Below are positions 36,129 through 49,815 of a stretch of 64,000 nt of DNA, piece after piece. A program made the translations under genes and the position numbers. Numbering within the stretch: the first letter of the stretch is position 1; every line of letters begins with the position of its first letter. The notes under the pieces are model-generated. The model was not told where the DNA came from, made no database searches, and was given only the letters and a program-made list of their open reading frames with translations. The DNA lies in assembly GCA_945643635.1 (NCBI GenBank), contig CALZFC010000026.1, positions 3,538,501-3,602,500 of the forward strand, given 5' to 3'. This DNA comes from Allodiplogaster sudhausi. Lineage: Eukaryota; Nematoda; Chromadorea; Rhabditida; Diplogasteridae.

Positions 36129-39100
36129 AAGAGAGAGCTAGACAGAGAGAGATAGACAGAGAATAGTCTAGTCAGCAGTCATATGGCGATTGGCAATCGT
36201 TCACACCACACAGCAAACAACGAGTGCCACGATCAAGTCTGTCATTCCAACTTTTGTTCTCCAAGAAGAATTCTCATCAACACTCGCACCATAATTCTCT
36301 CTCGTTCTCTCGCTTCTCTTCCCCTTCAATCCTGTGATCACCCCACCAACAATTTATAGCTGAGAGGGGCAAGCGGAGCCAGAAGACAAGAGGCCATGGG
36401 CGGCAGCTCTTAGGTTGCGCTCAAAGGAAGACACCAAATGAATGCATTACACCATTTGTTCAATTCGAATCAAGGAGGACATAGAGAATGAAAGATTACA
36501 TTGGGCGAGGAAGAGAGAGAGAGAGATAATCTTACCTTGCATTATATCGGCTTCGTTGGTAGTCGATCTCCTTGTAGATGAAGTCGACGAGAGAGGACAG
36601 CTTGAGCCGTAGCCATTCGGGCACAACCACCGATGACATCCACATCGTCAAGCTAAAGCATATCTTAAGCTTAGCTGTCTCTTATTACATTTTCATGGAA
36701 AAATTCAGTTTACAGGTCCTAGAATCTGGTTTTCTGCTAACAATCTGTTGTATTTCTAGGATGTATCTTAAACGCTGCTGTTTGTCGTGTTCTGATCTTG
36801 GAAATCGTTGCTGACAATGAGAGTGTAAAGTAAGTGGTTGTAGACAGGGAGCGAGATTTCATCCCTCCACGTTGCCGGAAGAAACCGCGTGGTGTGTTAG
36901 AGGGAAGATGTCAAAAGGAGAGAGAGCGATACGAGGAGAGAAAGCAGAAAGATAGAGATGATCAAAGAGAACGAGATAACGAGCGGTGAGCACCGCGTGG
37001 AGAGATGAAAAACGCAACCGCTTATCACTTTTCTTTGGTCGCGACGGCAAAAGCCGCGTGCTTTGCCATGTGGAACGAGAAAAGTAGAAAGAAGCAAGTA
37101 AACGGAGAGAGAGAGAGAGATAGAGAGAAAGAGAGAGAGAGAGAGGGATAGAGAGGAGGGCAGTGGCATTCTGAACGTACTACGATCTCGCACTCTCCTA
37201 CCGTATCAGATAAGGAGAAAGGGCATCTTGCTACGGAGAAGAGAGAGAATATTCAACTGACTTCTTGGCGATAATGAGCATGAAGTCGAAGGGAAGCTTG
37301 GTGAGGCCGAGAGCAGTTCTCGTGTAGCGGAAGATGCGGAAGGAGAAGAGGTAGTCGAATAGAGAGCGTTCTGCCGCTGCGGCCTCTTCGAACTCTCAAG
37401 ACGAAAGATGTTTCACTACGGTATCTCCTCGAATATTAGTGTTACAGTACATGCAATTTCTTAAATTATGAATCGATTAGTCATCTACTAACTTTTGAGC
37501 AGAACTCGTGGGAAGATGTCAGCGATGCGAGTGTTGTACATGTGCTCACTCTCGCAGCAAGTATCGCACTCCGACTCGGCTCGTCTCCTCAAAACACTCT
37601 GGATGGTATCATCTCAGAGAGGGAATCCCTTCCCTGGCTAGAGCACCAACCGAGTGACTCCGCTTCCGAGGAGATTGGAAGCAGAGCGATTGCGAGAGCG
37701 GATCTGGGGAGAGAGGGCACGGATTGGGGAGAGGACATCTGGCGACGACGTGTCTTGGATCACATCCGTCTCTATCGTCATGCAGCGGATGCACGGCGCC
37801 ATGCCTGATTGAGCTGTTTGTTTACTGAGGCACGCACGTGCTAGGAAGATAATGTGTTATTGAGATGATAGCATCGCATAATGTCTGGTCTGGGGAGAAA
37901 GCAAGTCATTTATCAATCAGGAAGAGGGTTTCCAACCATTCTTGGTCAGGAACCGGAGTGCATCCTCGAATCCCTGCAGACACATCTTGGAGCAGTCCTC
38001 GAGGGAGGCTGGCATCAGACATGCTGTCAGGCGGAACAGGTTACGAGTTGTGAAGCGGAGGGACGTGTTCTTGAAGTCGATGCCGAGAAAGCTGCAAAGG
38101 AATGTAATCATCCTCTTCCGATCCCTCTCCCCTTCCCTTGTTTTCAGTGCTGCTTCGTGTTATTGGCATGCTCATGTCAGCTAACGTTTCTAGCCCTTCA
38201 TGCTAGTTTGCACCAGTTCAAAGTGTATAGGTTCACACCGATGCAGGGGGGGGGGGGCAAAGAGCATTTGAAAAGCAAAACCCTCGAAAAAGCCCGGTTG
38301 CGAAGTTGGTTTTTGCGATAAGGCGCCACTGATACTCTGGTTGCGCTGCAGAGAGAAGAAGAATTTGTACTGCGTAACCGACTGGTACCACTCCTCTCAA
38401 CGCATTACAACAGGAAAAGAAAGACACAGCACAGCGGCAACTAGGATGCGCCTTGCAAGAGTCAATCAATCAGAACAAAGAAAACGAGACTATACCAAAA
38501 ACATGCAACTGCCCAGGGATGACAGAGGCCATTTAGGGTGTGCCAGACCTGCCAGCGTAAGTGAAGTGTCGTTGACACTACACTAGACTACCCCAAAGCA
38601 CGATGGGCACTAATCGAATTAGGCTTGGGCTATCAAGCAATAATAGATTAGAAGTCAAACAAAATTTTCGTATGAGACTATCACGTTGATAACACTGTTT
38701 ACTGACGTTACTGTTTTGAGAGATATACCTGGCGCTGTCCCAGTCTGGAGGGCAGATGTCGCTCTCTCCCGAGAAGGGCGACACGGTCACGGTGTGTTCG
38801 TCGACCGCTGGTTGGTTGTCACTGAAGCCGCCGTCGATGTACTGCTCGCCCTTGTAGAAGGGAGGGGAGAGGCCGCCGTAGAAGGGGATGAAGCAGCTGC
38901 ACACGATCGCCTGCAAGTACTTCTAATGTGGAAATACAATACTTTCTTATTAGTTGATTGCGCAGTCGACCCCTGCCCTCTATAATCGGAGAGCATACAT
39001 TCTTCCTCTCTCCCCTCGTTTAATCTCGAGCTTATTCATAGCTGCTGACCTGTCCCTCTCCCCCTGTTGCGTGTGATCCCCTCCCCATCTGCTGCATGGT

Positions 39101-40450
39101 CAGCAATATAAGAATGCATCGCAGGCAGTGGCCGCGAGAGAGAGAGAGAGAGGGGGGAGGAAGGAGGCCACGGAGTCTTCACGTGGCTATTTCGTGAGCT
39201 TCCATATGTGCCCAGAGATGCGCGGGAGAGGCCGGCAGCATTTCCAATGGGAGAAGTATCTCCATTAGGGAGGGCTGGCACACTCAACCATCTTTCCCCT
39301 CCACCCACCTACGAAGAACAGTTGCGCACGCCTAGTCTATTGGGCGACCCGTAATTTGAGACGCTACCAATGCTGTCTTTCTCCTCTCTGTACAACCCGA
39401 TAAACAGATAAGACTGCTAACGAAATCGAGTCAAAAGAGACAAATGGACAGCAAAATATTGCTTTGAAAATAAATATCAAATGTGACATTTAAAGATATG
39501 GTGTGCAGATGGAAACGGAAGCGTTGACTGACATCAATGAGATCCTTGTTACTTTCGTACGTGTTGACAATGACGTTTCGATGGTCGCTCCACCGAGTCA
39601 ACGAGATATGGACTCGCTTGTTGCACCTCAAAAGAGTCATCAGATTGACAGGGAATGAAATCTCGCTGTAAATAACACGACAAGTCACAATGGTCTGATA
39701 AACAAAACAAAAAATTGGAATGTTTCCCTGTTCTGTCTAGAAAAGGACTACCGTTTGCAAATCACACCACATTTCCAAGTAATCAGCCGAGGGTTGAGAA
39801 ATGAAGGCAGAGGGAATGGGAGAGAGAGAGAGAAAGAGAGAAAAGCGGAAATACGACGGAAGCACAAAGAACAACCGGAATGGAAAACCAGCGATACTTC
39901 CTGTAGGCATCCGGCGGAAGTACTCTGTAAAGCTCATCGCGGACGACTCCCATGAGATCGAATGAGGGATTCATTGGACCTGCCGTTCTTGATCGTGCCT
40001 GTAGATTCATATTGAGGCTCTCTACTCAAACTGTTACGGGATGACAAACCTGAAGGACGACTTGTAAGATAATGGAAGTGGCTTGTGAGATGCAGACATC
40101 ACAGACAAGGCCGGCTGCAATGATAGAGCCGGCACTCGCTCCAGACACCTTGGTCTGCGTCAGGTGAGGAGCGTATTCCTGCAAGAAGTTCCTTTAGCTT
40201 CAGCTTCTCTATCTCCCCCATTCACTGCTAATCACTCATAATTTGACAGTGCCGGCCCAGTGTCATCTCTCCCCTTGGCCCCCATCCTCGGATGCTTTCT
40301 CCTATCTCGACCTCACAGTGGGAGTCCAGCTGCGAACTACCCGCGGGGAGAGGGAGGGATAAGAGGAAGATGATGATGTGCGCCACACAGGCACACCCGA
40401 ATAACAATCCATCACTACTCTGACACCCACTGTGCGAAGAGGCACGAGAG

Positions 40451-40500
<50 letters not shown>

Positions 40501-40795
40501 AGAAAAAGAGAGAGAGAGAGTGAGGGAGAGATCGGATCTATTGACAACGGAAGCGGTTCTTGCTTGTCTTCCCTTGGCAACATCATACTACATGAAGGCA
40601 TCCTTCACCTTTTGTTCATGGTATGAGGATGAACCATTAAAAAATAAAGCTAATATTCACCATGGAAAAAAATGAAAGTAAAGAGAACGAATCGACTTTG
40701 ATAGCGGCGGCGACTCCGCAATGGTAGATGCAGAGAAAACCGCAGCCGGAGAACGAGAGGTTCATCTTCTCGGGACTACTGTTCACGACTGACAT
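33509..40795 (-). CDS. atgl-1: ATGL/PNPLA2-like triacylglycerol lipase
   Basis: Adipose triglyceride lipase starts fat breakdown at lipid droplets by cleaving triacylglycerol to diacylglycerol. The start [20 protein letters not shown] is at 40795, and the glycine-rich oxyanion segment continues [18 protein letters not shown]. The nucleophile elbow GASAG lies in [20 protein letters not shown] (about 40190-40080). Then come [40 protein letters not shown] and the catalytic Asp exon (about 38910-38740) with [30 protein letters not shown] and [16 protein letters not shown]. The patatin domain closes with [13 protein letters not shown] (about 37930). The C-terminal half includes [35 protein letters not shown] and [19 protein letters not shown]. 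The last exons are 35145-34901, 34297-34064 and 33680-33509; all three junctions keep phase and end SDTDHAN, stop TGA. Reading through the donor at 34901 instead stops at 34789, an alternative C-terminus. A CTTTCAG acceptor lies 20 bases before the ATG. Confidence 0.88.
36054..36146. repeat. (GA)n tract in an ATGL intron
   Basis: GA dinucleotide repeat on the plus strand, hence CT on the sense strand of the ATGL transcript. Confidence 0.85.
37104..37147. repeat. (GA)n tract in an ATGL intron
   Basis: GA repeat with one GATA interruption on the plus strand (CT in the sense strand). Confidence 0.85.
38246..38257. repeat. Poly(G) run in an ATGL intron
   Basis: Uninterrupted run of about 11 G on the plus strand (C in the transcript). 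Similar homopolymer runs occur near 8131, 21580, 33313, 48700 and 49541. Confidence 0.7.
40455..40520. repeat. (GA)n tract in an ATGL intron
   Basis: Long perfect GA run with a few GC interruptions on the plus strand, CT in the sense strand. It lies between the exon with the lipase nucleophile and the first exon. Confidence 0.9.
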
Positions 40796-41508
40796 CGCTG
40801 CCCCGACCGGCCTCCCTGAAAGAAGAGGATGATATACTCATGACAAGACATGATGGGGGGACTGGAAGACACGATTGAAAGGAATGCCGAGGGCAACAAT
40901 GGGCGCGCAGCACACGTAACATCATCAATCTCTTCAAGTGGATAGCGGGGAGAGCGTAAAGGGGGGAGAAAGCTCGACGAGTAACAACCCCACGTCCCTG
41001 AGACTGAGAGAGACGTCAAGTTCACGGCTGTTGTTTTGACAATGCGACCGGGTGTCGCAGCCAACAAAAGTGACGAGAAATGAGGAGAGCGAGAGGAGGG
41101 AGGAGGAGGAGGAGGAGGAGGAGGAGAAGGGGCGGAAACGATAGCCAGCGGGACGGCAGCGGGCAGATGAAACGGCTGTTTGACGGGGCACAAGGACCCA
41201 TTCAGGGAGATAGAATCCACAGGATCAGACAAAGAGAACACTTTCGAGAGAACATCTAGACACGAAGAGGGGAGGAGAGGGGGTGAGAGATAACAAGCAG
41301 GAAATCTCCCTCTGGAACTAGTGGTAATACGATATGAGACGACCCGCAGACTGCAGTAATCTACCAAATGCGCAGTCCAGAGACGCCGCCAGAATCGGCG
41401 GAATAATGACACGATCTCTTGGACCTAACTACCGATAAAACACAGACAACTCGAGGAGGAGAGAAGAGTGGGCGGGATGAAGACGAAAAGAGGTGGAGGA
41501 GGAGAGCG

Positions 41509-41555
<47 letters not shown>

Positions 41556-43627
41556 AGACAGAGAGAGCGAGCGAGAGAGAGAGTGGCATACGATGATGAG
41601 AGATAGCAGAAAGAGAGAAAGAGATGAGGCAGATGGCATTGGACAACCTGAGCATATACACCAAAGACTGCATTAGACAATGGGACAACTACTGGAGTTG
41701 ACTCGACCGATTCGCCTCTTTCAGTACCCTAAACTCTCTCTCCTCGCCCACTAACTCACACTTGTATCGCTTTATCGGCTGCTCCACGTGATTCGCGGAG
41801 AGATGGATACTCTCACTTGTTCAGCAGAATAGGTTAAAAAGTAATGTCGCATGCAGTTAACGTTATGTGGGCGAAGGCCAAGGGGGCAGCACTGCTATCA
41901 CAGTTCGAATCGAATAGAATACTACTTCGGAACAAGTATCGCTCAAGACTCAAGACACCTGAGAATACAGCAAGGTGATGGAGGAATGCGAGGGTATAAT
42001 GTGATGGGTGAAGAGAGGAGGGCCACCACTCACAACAGAGGATGCCTCCCGGTAAAAATAGAAGAGACTCATGAAGAACGGCTGAAATAGGAAAGTGAAG
42101 AGGGGAGGGAAAAGAAGCGGAGACGGGAGATAAGGAATTGTCAGCGGGCAGGGGAAAGAAGGAGAAAGAAAGCAGAAAAGAGAGAGAAGAGTGAATCATA
42201 TGTATCAAGTGTCAAAAGAAGTTGAGAGAAAGAATGATGGCGGAGGGAGCAAGAGAGAGTAAGAGAGGGCAGAGATGAAAGGGGGAGGGAGACCGAGAGT
42301 AGCCCCTCCCTTCACACAAACCACGAGGGTGGACACGCGCCATCATCTGCACGAAGACGCTGACAGCAATGCCGAAGATGCACTCTAAATGGGAAACACA
42401 TAGGGAAAGAAGAAATGGGCCGTAACAAAAAGGAGAAGAACAACAGTCGCTTATCACACATCACAGCTGTTGCAAAGAGAACGCCATCCAACTGAACGCA
42501 AGAGGCACGGTAAACAAAAAGAGATAACAAACATAATAAAGAACACCTCGATAAGACAGTCTTTTGAGTCATCGTTTGTACATGCAACATAAAAAAAACC
42601 ACTTCTTTGTCGCGATGAAATAAAGGCAATGCAAGAGGGGAAAATAAAGGGATTGTAGGATGACAAGACACTATTTCAGCACTGATGACAACGAAAACGA
42701 CACAGGGTTGAGCCGCGTTGTTACGGCTAGGCCCGTTGGCTGATATGTAGGTAGCGAGCACGTGGGCCGACGAGACAAGATGAGCAGTGATAGGATGGGG
42801 AGAAGGAGACAATTGAGAGAGGGCGGGAGAGAGGAAAAGAGTGGGACAAGAAGAGTCTAGAAAGAGCGAGAGAGAGAAAGGATGGTGTAGTGAGTAGCCG
42901 AGTGGCAGGACTAGAAAGAAGTCTAACCGATAGAAGGCACTAAATGACAATCTGACAGCCCTCCTGTAAATGAGATGCCAGACAGAAATATCACTCATTT
43001 AGTCGTTGACGTAGGCCACGGCAAGCATCACAAGGTCCTACTGTGATGCAACAGCCATGCGAAACACGAATACGCGACCAAAAGATGCATCCATTATCCA
43101 TTAATTGGACATCAATGGTTGGAAACATGACAATGGGAAAAATTTCGTGAAATTGGGTAAAAAAAAAAAGCAAAAAACGTTTATAAAGAACACACACTGG
43201 AACGTTCGAGATCGAGAACGAATTACACCGGCATTTTTACGACCGATATCATAATAAGAAGAAAAGAAAACAAATAGCAAAAAAAAATATAATAGCTTTG
43301 AAGGGAAAAGTCATAATTGCGTGAAAAATGCCCGAGCAAAGAATCACACTTCAAACTACAGCTGAAGAAGTTTGTAGTGTGAGTTGATGCCTAGTTGATT
43401 TTACTAATTTACACGCTTTCTGCGCAAGTTCTGCGATAAGTCATGCGGGTTTCGTGATTTCTTAAAATGAACATTTAAAAAATACCTCTGCTTATTTTCT
43501 GCATCGGTTTCGTTTACATGTCTATGTTTGTTTTGTTGCCTGAACTTGGCTTTTGTGATGTCAGCAATTCCCTGCAGGCTGCCAACTGGCTGAGTCTGCG
43601 AGGAGCTGATTGTTTGGTCTCATCTCC
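40796..43627. other. Divergent upstream region of ATGL and the proline-rich gene
   Basis: Up to about 43 kb the plus strand is strongly purine-rich (GAGGAGG and GA tracts). The ATGL sense strand is therefore pyrimidine-rich, as expected if this is a long 5' intron ending at the acceptor near 40816. From 43 kb composition becomes AT-rich toward the start at 43628. Long minus-strand frames here are Ser/Leu-rich products of the repeats, and no real exon was identified. Confidence 0.45.
41522..41583. repeat. (GA)n tract upstream of ATGL
   Basis: Perfect GA run followed by GA with GC interruptions, in the presumed 5' intron or promoter of ATGL. Confidence 0.9.
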
Positions 43628-46600
43628 ATGTCTCATGGAGCACAAACTCCTGTGGCCGATGAAGCCGATCTCTCGCCAGGGCAACAGCCGGAGCCGGCGA
43701 TTCATGCTTCCGTAGAAAGAGACGGTGATGAGGTTAGGTACTAATATATCTTTACCCATTTCAAATTAAATTGTTATATATAATGATGCTTGAGAAGTGT
43801 AAATTTATACAAACCAAATCGTTGATGCAGGAAGCTGAACGGGGTGAAGAAGCCGCGCAATCTGTCCGCCGCGGTCCTTCCACTCCCCCGTTCCCCGAGG
43901 AGGCCACGGCTCCCGCCTCTGCTGAATCGTTCGTTAATTTGTTTAAATCTATTTTGAGAATGATTTACTAGCTCTTGAATATTTGAATAGCGATGCCGCG
44001 CATGTCTCCACGGAGGATGCTGCGATGGAAGAGTCAGGAGCAAACGATTCCCCCGTCGAGCTTATGGCGCAAGAAGTTGCCGCTACAAGTACGGTTCGTT
44101 CAATTTTTTGTATTTCTGTTATTCTTTAAAATTTAAGCAGGTTATGCCTTTTTCTCGTCTAAATTTGTAAAAGAGGTAGACTGGTGGGCTGGTTTTCCAT
44201 CTGTATAAATTTATAATTCTGTCATTTTTAAACGAAATACGGTAGAATATGTACGGGCATTTTTATACAGTATTGAAATGTTGTAGCAGTCGTTCTTGGA
44301 TGCTGGTTCTATTCCGCCAACTTCTCCGGCTCCCGACGATACCGTATACAAGGTACGCGGATTCCTTTCGTGGTTGCATGTATAAATAGTCGTTTGTTTG
44401 CACTTGTTTATTCATCTTCTTCGTTTTGCAGAGTCCAGTTCCTGGCAGCTGTATCGTTTCTGAGAACTCACCACCCTTACGTCACTCTTCTCCACCGGCA
44501 GAGCCTGGCCACTCAACTACTCCAGGTTTTCCACATAACATTTTTATTCTCTCGAGTTTTAAGGAATGACATTGAGTGGTTCTTCATAAATTAATTTATT
44601 AATGCAAGTTTATTGAAGCGTTTTCTATTATAAATGTGTTAAAAGAATCAAATCTTTCCAAATGCCTTTGGATCTGCGATGAGGTGAGTGTGATTTAAAG
44701 CGTTCTATTCTAGAAGCGATATCTGCCGTTTCATTCATTGCCGATGTCGTAATGGAAAGCGAGGAGAAAGGCGAAGAAGTGGTAGCGGAGCTGGAGAAGA
44801 AAGGCGACCCAGATGAGGAGGGCGAGATTGAAGACGATGAGGAGGTTGATGAATCCAGTATTTTAATGGGGATATGAAACTAGCATCCTAATGAAAATAT
44901 GAATGGCAACGTGTATGATGATACTGTTCAGTCGGTGTCCGTTTCTCTTTTATCTAATGGGAACTTCTGTTAAGCACGCGGCGGATGCGTTGCTGTCCAA
45001 CCAAGAAAATGTTATTCGCGATAAAGAAGAGGAGGAGAAGCCGACCAAGACACTCGATTCCCTTCGGAATCTGCGCTTTACTTCCAGAATAGCAGGATCT
45101 AAAGAAAAGTTGTTATTTTATTTATACCTGCCACTTATTCCACTCATTCGATATGGTTTTACATCTTTGTATAAAACAAAGTTCTACGATATATTGTTCT
45201 TTATATTCTTGCTTGCAGTACTTCTGGCTCCAAGTACTTCCAAACCATGAGAAGTCTGATCAGCTCCGAGTACGTCACTTGTTTTTTTCTTTCTTTTCTT
45301 ATAAATTAATTTTAAAACATTCTTGGCTTGAATTTCTGATTTCATATAAAAGACGTCTCTTGACTCTTACAATTTATTTTCATTTTCATTCTTGGTGATA
45401 GAATTAATGTTTAATGATCGCTTTAACCACTACCTTTTCAAGGGGAACAGGTAATTAGCCGTTTGAGACTAAATACGCTTACTATATACAATATATTCAT
45501 CGTCGATTTAAACTCTCATTCTCCTGTATAGTTGATGGGTGGTGTTAGCACTGTCGAAGGCGTTCTCTCGGCCTAGCCACTCTGTCCTGTTTGCTAATCA
45601 TTCATAGACTGTCCCTGTTTCACTGATCAAAGAGCTTCTCTCTAGAGAAGACCCATCTTTCCCTATGCTGGCTAGACTCGTGGCCATGGTATCTAGCAAC
45701 CCTAATATTACTTGTTGCGCAAAATTCAAGAAAGTGGTGTCATTAATTTTTATATTTTCTCAACCACGAGTTGTGGAAAATCATGTAATGTACTCTTTAT
45801 GCAGGAAGAATGATCGAGATTCGGGGAGCAACGAACAGCCTCGTGAAAGGTTTTTTTTTTGCTTTTCTGATAGAAGTTTTCGATATCGTTCAATTAGGTT
45901 TTCCTTATTCTGCAACTCCGAAACGCGATATTCATTCCAGTATTGTTCCTATGTTTATATTTCTTTCCTTCTTGGTTGTCTTCAGTGATTGTCAAGATCC
46001 AACGGGATTCGCATCCACAAACCACTTCATTTCCATATCTTTCTCCGCATTTCTGTCCCTTCTTTTTATGTGATAGCCGGATCCATTTTTAAAGACGTAC
46101 TCCTCTCCATTCAGGTTTCTTTCTTCCCCTCGCTGTGCAGAGTCAGCAAAAGACTAGAAATCATGCTCCTGCGAATTGTCGCCACTTGGCTTGTGGTTTT
46201 CGTAGCCGGCCTAGACTAACTCTCTGTCCCTGTTACGCTTCCTCCTTTCACTGTCACCAGAGACATTGAGAGGGAAAGCTAGTGAAGGGTGGAAGGCCAA
46301 GCCAGGACAAAAGAAAAAGGGAAGGTAAACCTCTCATTAGCCCAACACTTTCTATCTATCGCTATCAAATCACATTTGAGCTGTGCAAACTGAGCATTCA
46401 TTCTCACTAATCATCACTTTTTCGAGTGGTACGCAATCTGAACCGTTGCTTTAGGGAGAACACCCAGACTTCTGGCTACATTTCCACTTTGTGGCCCAAT
46501 GCATTTTAACATCTGTTCTATGTGTTCCGATAGGTCGAACGTCCTTTGACATTATATATGGTACAGTAAGGTTTGGTTTTACAAGTTAAAACAAGTTCTG

Positions 46601-47016
46601 AAACGTCAGAGATTACATCGTGTTCTTACTCCTTCACTTCCATCTCAATTCTTTTCCCTTTCTCGCGCACTTCTCCCATGCTTCCATCCATTACAATCGC
46701 ATCCGAGACAAGATATGCTTCTTCTTCCATATTTGTAGTATTTTTTTTCTTCTGTGGGATGTGATACAGCGGGAATGTTGCCAGATATCCTGTCAATCTT
46801 TCTCTCTTCGTCCCTCGTTCGCTCCCACCTTCCCACAATGCAACTCTCGTCATTGTACGTACGCTCCATCTCTAATCTCTGTCTCCTTCGGGCCTCTCCT
46901 CCTTCTTGCAACGCGATCTTCATTCCTTTGCACAGCTGTCGAGGTCTTCTCTGGCTGACTGACTTAGATCGCGGTGGCCGTGCCACAACGGGAGTAGCGA
47001 TCTCTTGCTCCCTCCA

Positions 47017-47061
<45 letters not shown>

Positions 47062-49742
47062 GGCCTCTTGTTTAGTCTCCTCAGGCCCTCAGGCATAACT
47101 TCGCTAGGATCACTGATCCCTTCAACCGTTCATTTCGCAAGCCCGCTGATCTGCCGTCTTAACCCCCTCCCCCCTTAATCTCATATTGAATCAGATATAT
47201 TGCTATAAAAGTCTGAATTATATCGCTTTGCATGAAGGTATTATAAAAGACTGTTTTTGCAGGCCAGCTCGTTACGAGGAGCAGCGAAGAGAGCGCAAGC
47301 GGCCATATGAAGAGGAGAGCCGAGAGAGGGGACGCGAGAGGGAGCGGCGGGCTGCGCCGTCCCCGCCGCGGCCCAAGAAGGACCAGCCACACACTCTTCG
47401 ACTTCGGGCCGAGCAACTCGTCCAGATTGGCGAGTGCCAGGTAACCACTCTCCTTTTCCCCCACATTTTGATAGTGATAACGGCCGCTATGAATAGACCA
47501 TTTCAAATTGCTTGCTCTTGTAATCCTGTACACGCTGTCCAGCTATTATATCGCGAGAGAAAGAAGAGACTGATATGGAAAACACTCTCAATTTCGCTGC
47601 TATGTAAAGTGCACTGGAGAGGGGGGCTGATCAAAGTAATGGCGATGATCAGTTTGAACTTCCATGGGACTGTGCCACTGCTAACTCTTCTAGCAAAACA
47701 ACCGGAGCGAAAAGGAAATGCTGCCTGTTTGCTGCAGGCTGTGCCTATTATCTCACTCCACTGTTGTTTCCATTCTCGCTCGTTTGCCTTCCACGCTCCA
47801 CTCTCTACTTCTGTTTCACGTCTCTCTCTCTTTCTCTCCTACCATCTCAATTCTCGCTTGCCTACCTTCCACTGTCTACTTCTCTATTCACATCTCTACA
47901 TTTCTCTCACTCGCTCTCTCTCTCTCTCCAATGCTTGGAGATTAGTCTTTGGCTTTTGGAAAGGCTAAACATGGTTTGAATCACTGGTTCCATTCTGTCC
48001 TGCGCGAGCCAACATCAACAATTTCTGTTGTCACTAATGCATTTACCAAGCAAAACCTATTTTGCTACTCTTCTCCTCTTCCTGTATTTTCTCGCTTCTT
48101 CGTGAAGTTTGATGGCTAGCCTCAAATGAGGTTGGCTAATGCGAATAGTGAAGAGTTACGGTTGATGCTTGCTGGCGATTCCTGCTCATTGTCAGAGACT
48201 TTCTTGCTCCTGCGGCCTCTTTTGTATTTCTATTTTTTTAGATGATGAGGTATATTCTCTCTGACAGGTGATTGGTCAATGAAATCTATAATTATGACGG
48301 CTGTGATCTGACAGTTTCGCAATGTGTGCATGGGTTTGCTAAAGTTCTATTCAAAGTATGGAGTGGACAGATCGCCTAATCAGAGTGACGTCGAACACAA
48401 AGTGGTACGAGAAGAGAGCACTGCCTTATCTGGAGAGCCTCCGTGCTCTCCTCTTTCTCTGCTTTCTCTTCTCTCTTTGTCATGGCGTCAACCTTCTGCC
48501 GATCGTTCTCTGTGCGACCTTTCATCTTTCTCTCGGCCAGCCAGCCATCGCATGCCGCATCTCTCTCTCTCTCTCTCTCTCTCTCCCTCCCTCCCTCCCT
48601 CCCTCCCTCCCTCTCTCTCTCCATCTCTCTCTCCCCCTCTCTCTATGTCTGGTCCAATCTTCCTTCTCATATCACTTCAGCCCCTCATAGTCTGAACACC
48701 CCCCCCCCCCTCTCCTCAAAGCCATATCTCTGTGGCTGTCGTCAGCGTTTGTCTTCATCGCAGCCTTCTTTTCCTTCCCCCCTTCCTTTTCCCCCTTTTC
48801 TCTCCCCTCCCTCTCTGTTCCCTTCTTTAATAGCGAGAGCTGTGGCATAACCGAGAATACTAGCTCGACTTTCTCTACAGCCGATTTTCTCTTGCGCGAT
48901 CTCCTTGTTCACATAGGCTAGGGTCACGCGTTGTTGCGGGTGGGTGTTAAGGATGAGACGGAGACTAGAGGCCGTCGCTGACTTCGTCTCCGGCCTCCAG
49001 CCTTTCTCTCTCTCTCTCTCACTCTCACTCCTCTCTCTCTCTCTCCTTTCTCACTTTCTCTCTGTTTCACCGGCACCATGAGAATACAAGCGAGTTTTTA
49101 CAACCCACGATCGTTACGGTGCGTGTGTAGAATAAAAGGGTCTGCTCTGCTTATGCCAAGGTAAAAGGCGCGCTGGTAATGACAAAGAGCGTAGGAGATT
49201 GAGAGATAGAGAGAAAGAGACGACGTGTGAGAGAGCAAAAGCACCAGATAGTTTCTGCCCAGAGCAGCAAGCATGGCTAACCTTGCTTCATTCCCTTCAT
49301 CATCTATTATCTCTCCTGTAACTCCTCTCTGTATCTCGCGATCTCTCTCCCTCTATCTCTTTTTCTATCCCCTCAGGCTTATCAGTTTTTCTTTGCCTGT
49401 CTGTACTATACTTCCGCTCTCTTCCTCTCTACTTTCTGCACTGGGACCCCTTGCAGCTTATCCGAAATTCCTCTTCTTTTGTGACCTGGCAGGCCCGCTT
49501 GGTTGTTGTCTACTTCGCATGCCTCTGAGCAGCTCCCCCCCCCCCCGGCCGAGATCGACCTCCCTGTTGTAACATGGCGTCAGAAAGTGTCTTGTCACTC
49601 TCTCCTCAGCTCCCTTCGGCCTCTGGCCTGGCCAGGAAGCCCTCCTTGGCCGCCACGCTTATGCTCAGCCGTCGTTCCATTCTATGGTTCTCACCCTTTT
49701 CTTTCTCCTTCTCTTTCTCGTTTTTTTTCTACTTCTCTGTCC

Positions 49743-49815
<73 letters not shown>

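Noticed and set aside
40783..43000. Long minus-strand frames rich in Ser, Leu, Phe and Pro
   Set aside because: Products of purine-rich simple sequence upstream of ATGL; no conserved motif seen.
48560..48650. Short tandem units considered as a CRISPR-like or satellite array
   Set aside because: They are simple CCCT and CT microsatellite units without spacers, in a eukaryotic intron.
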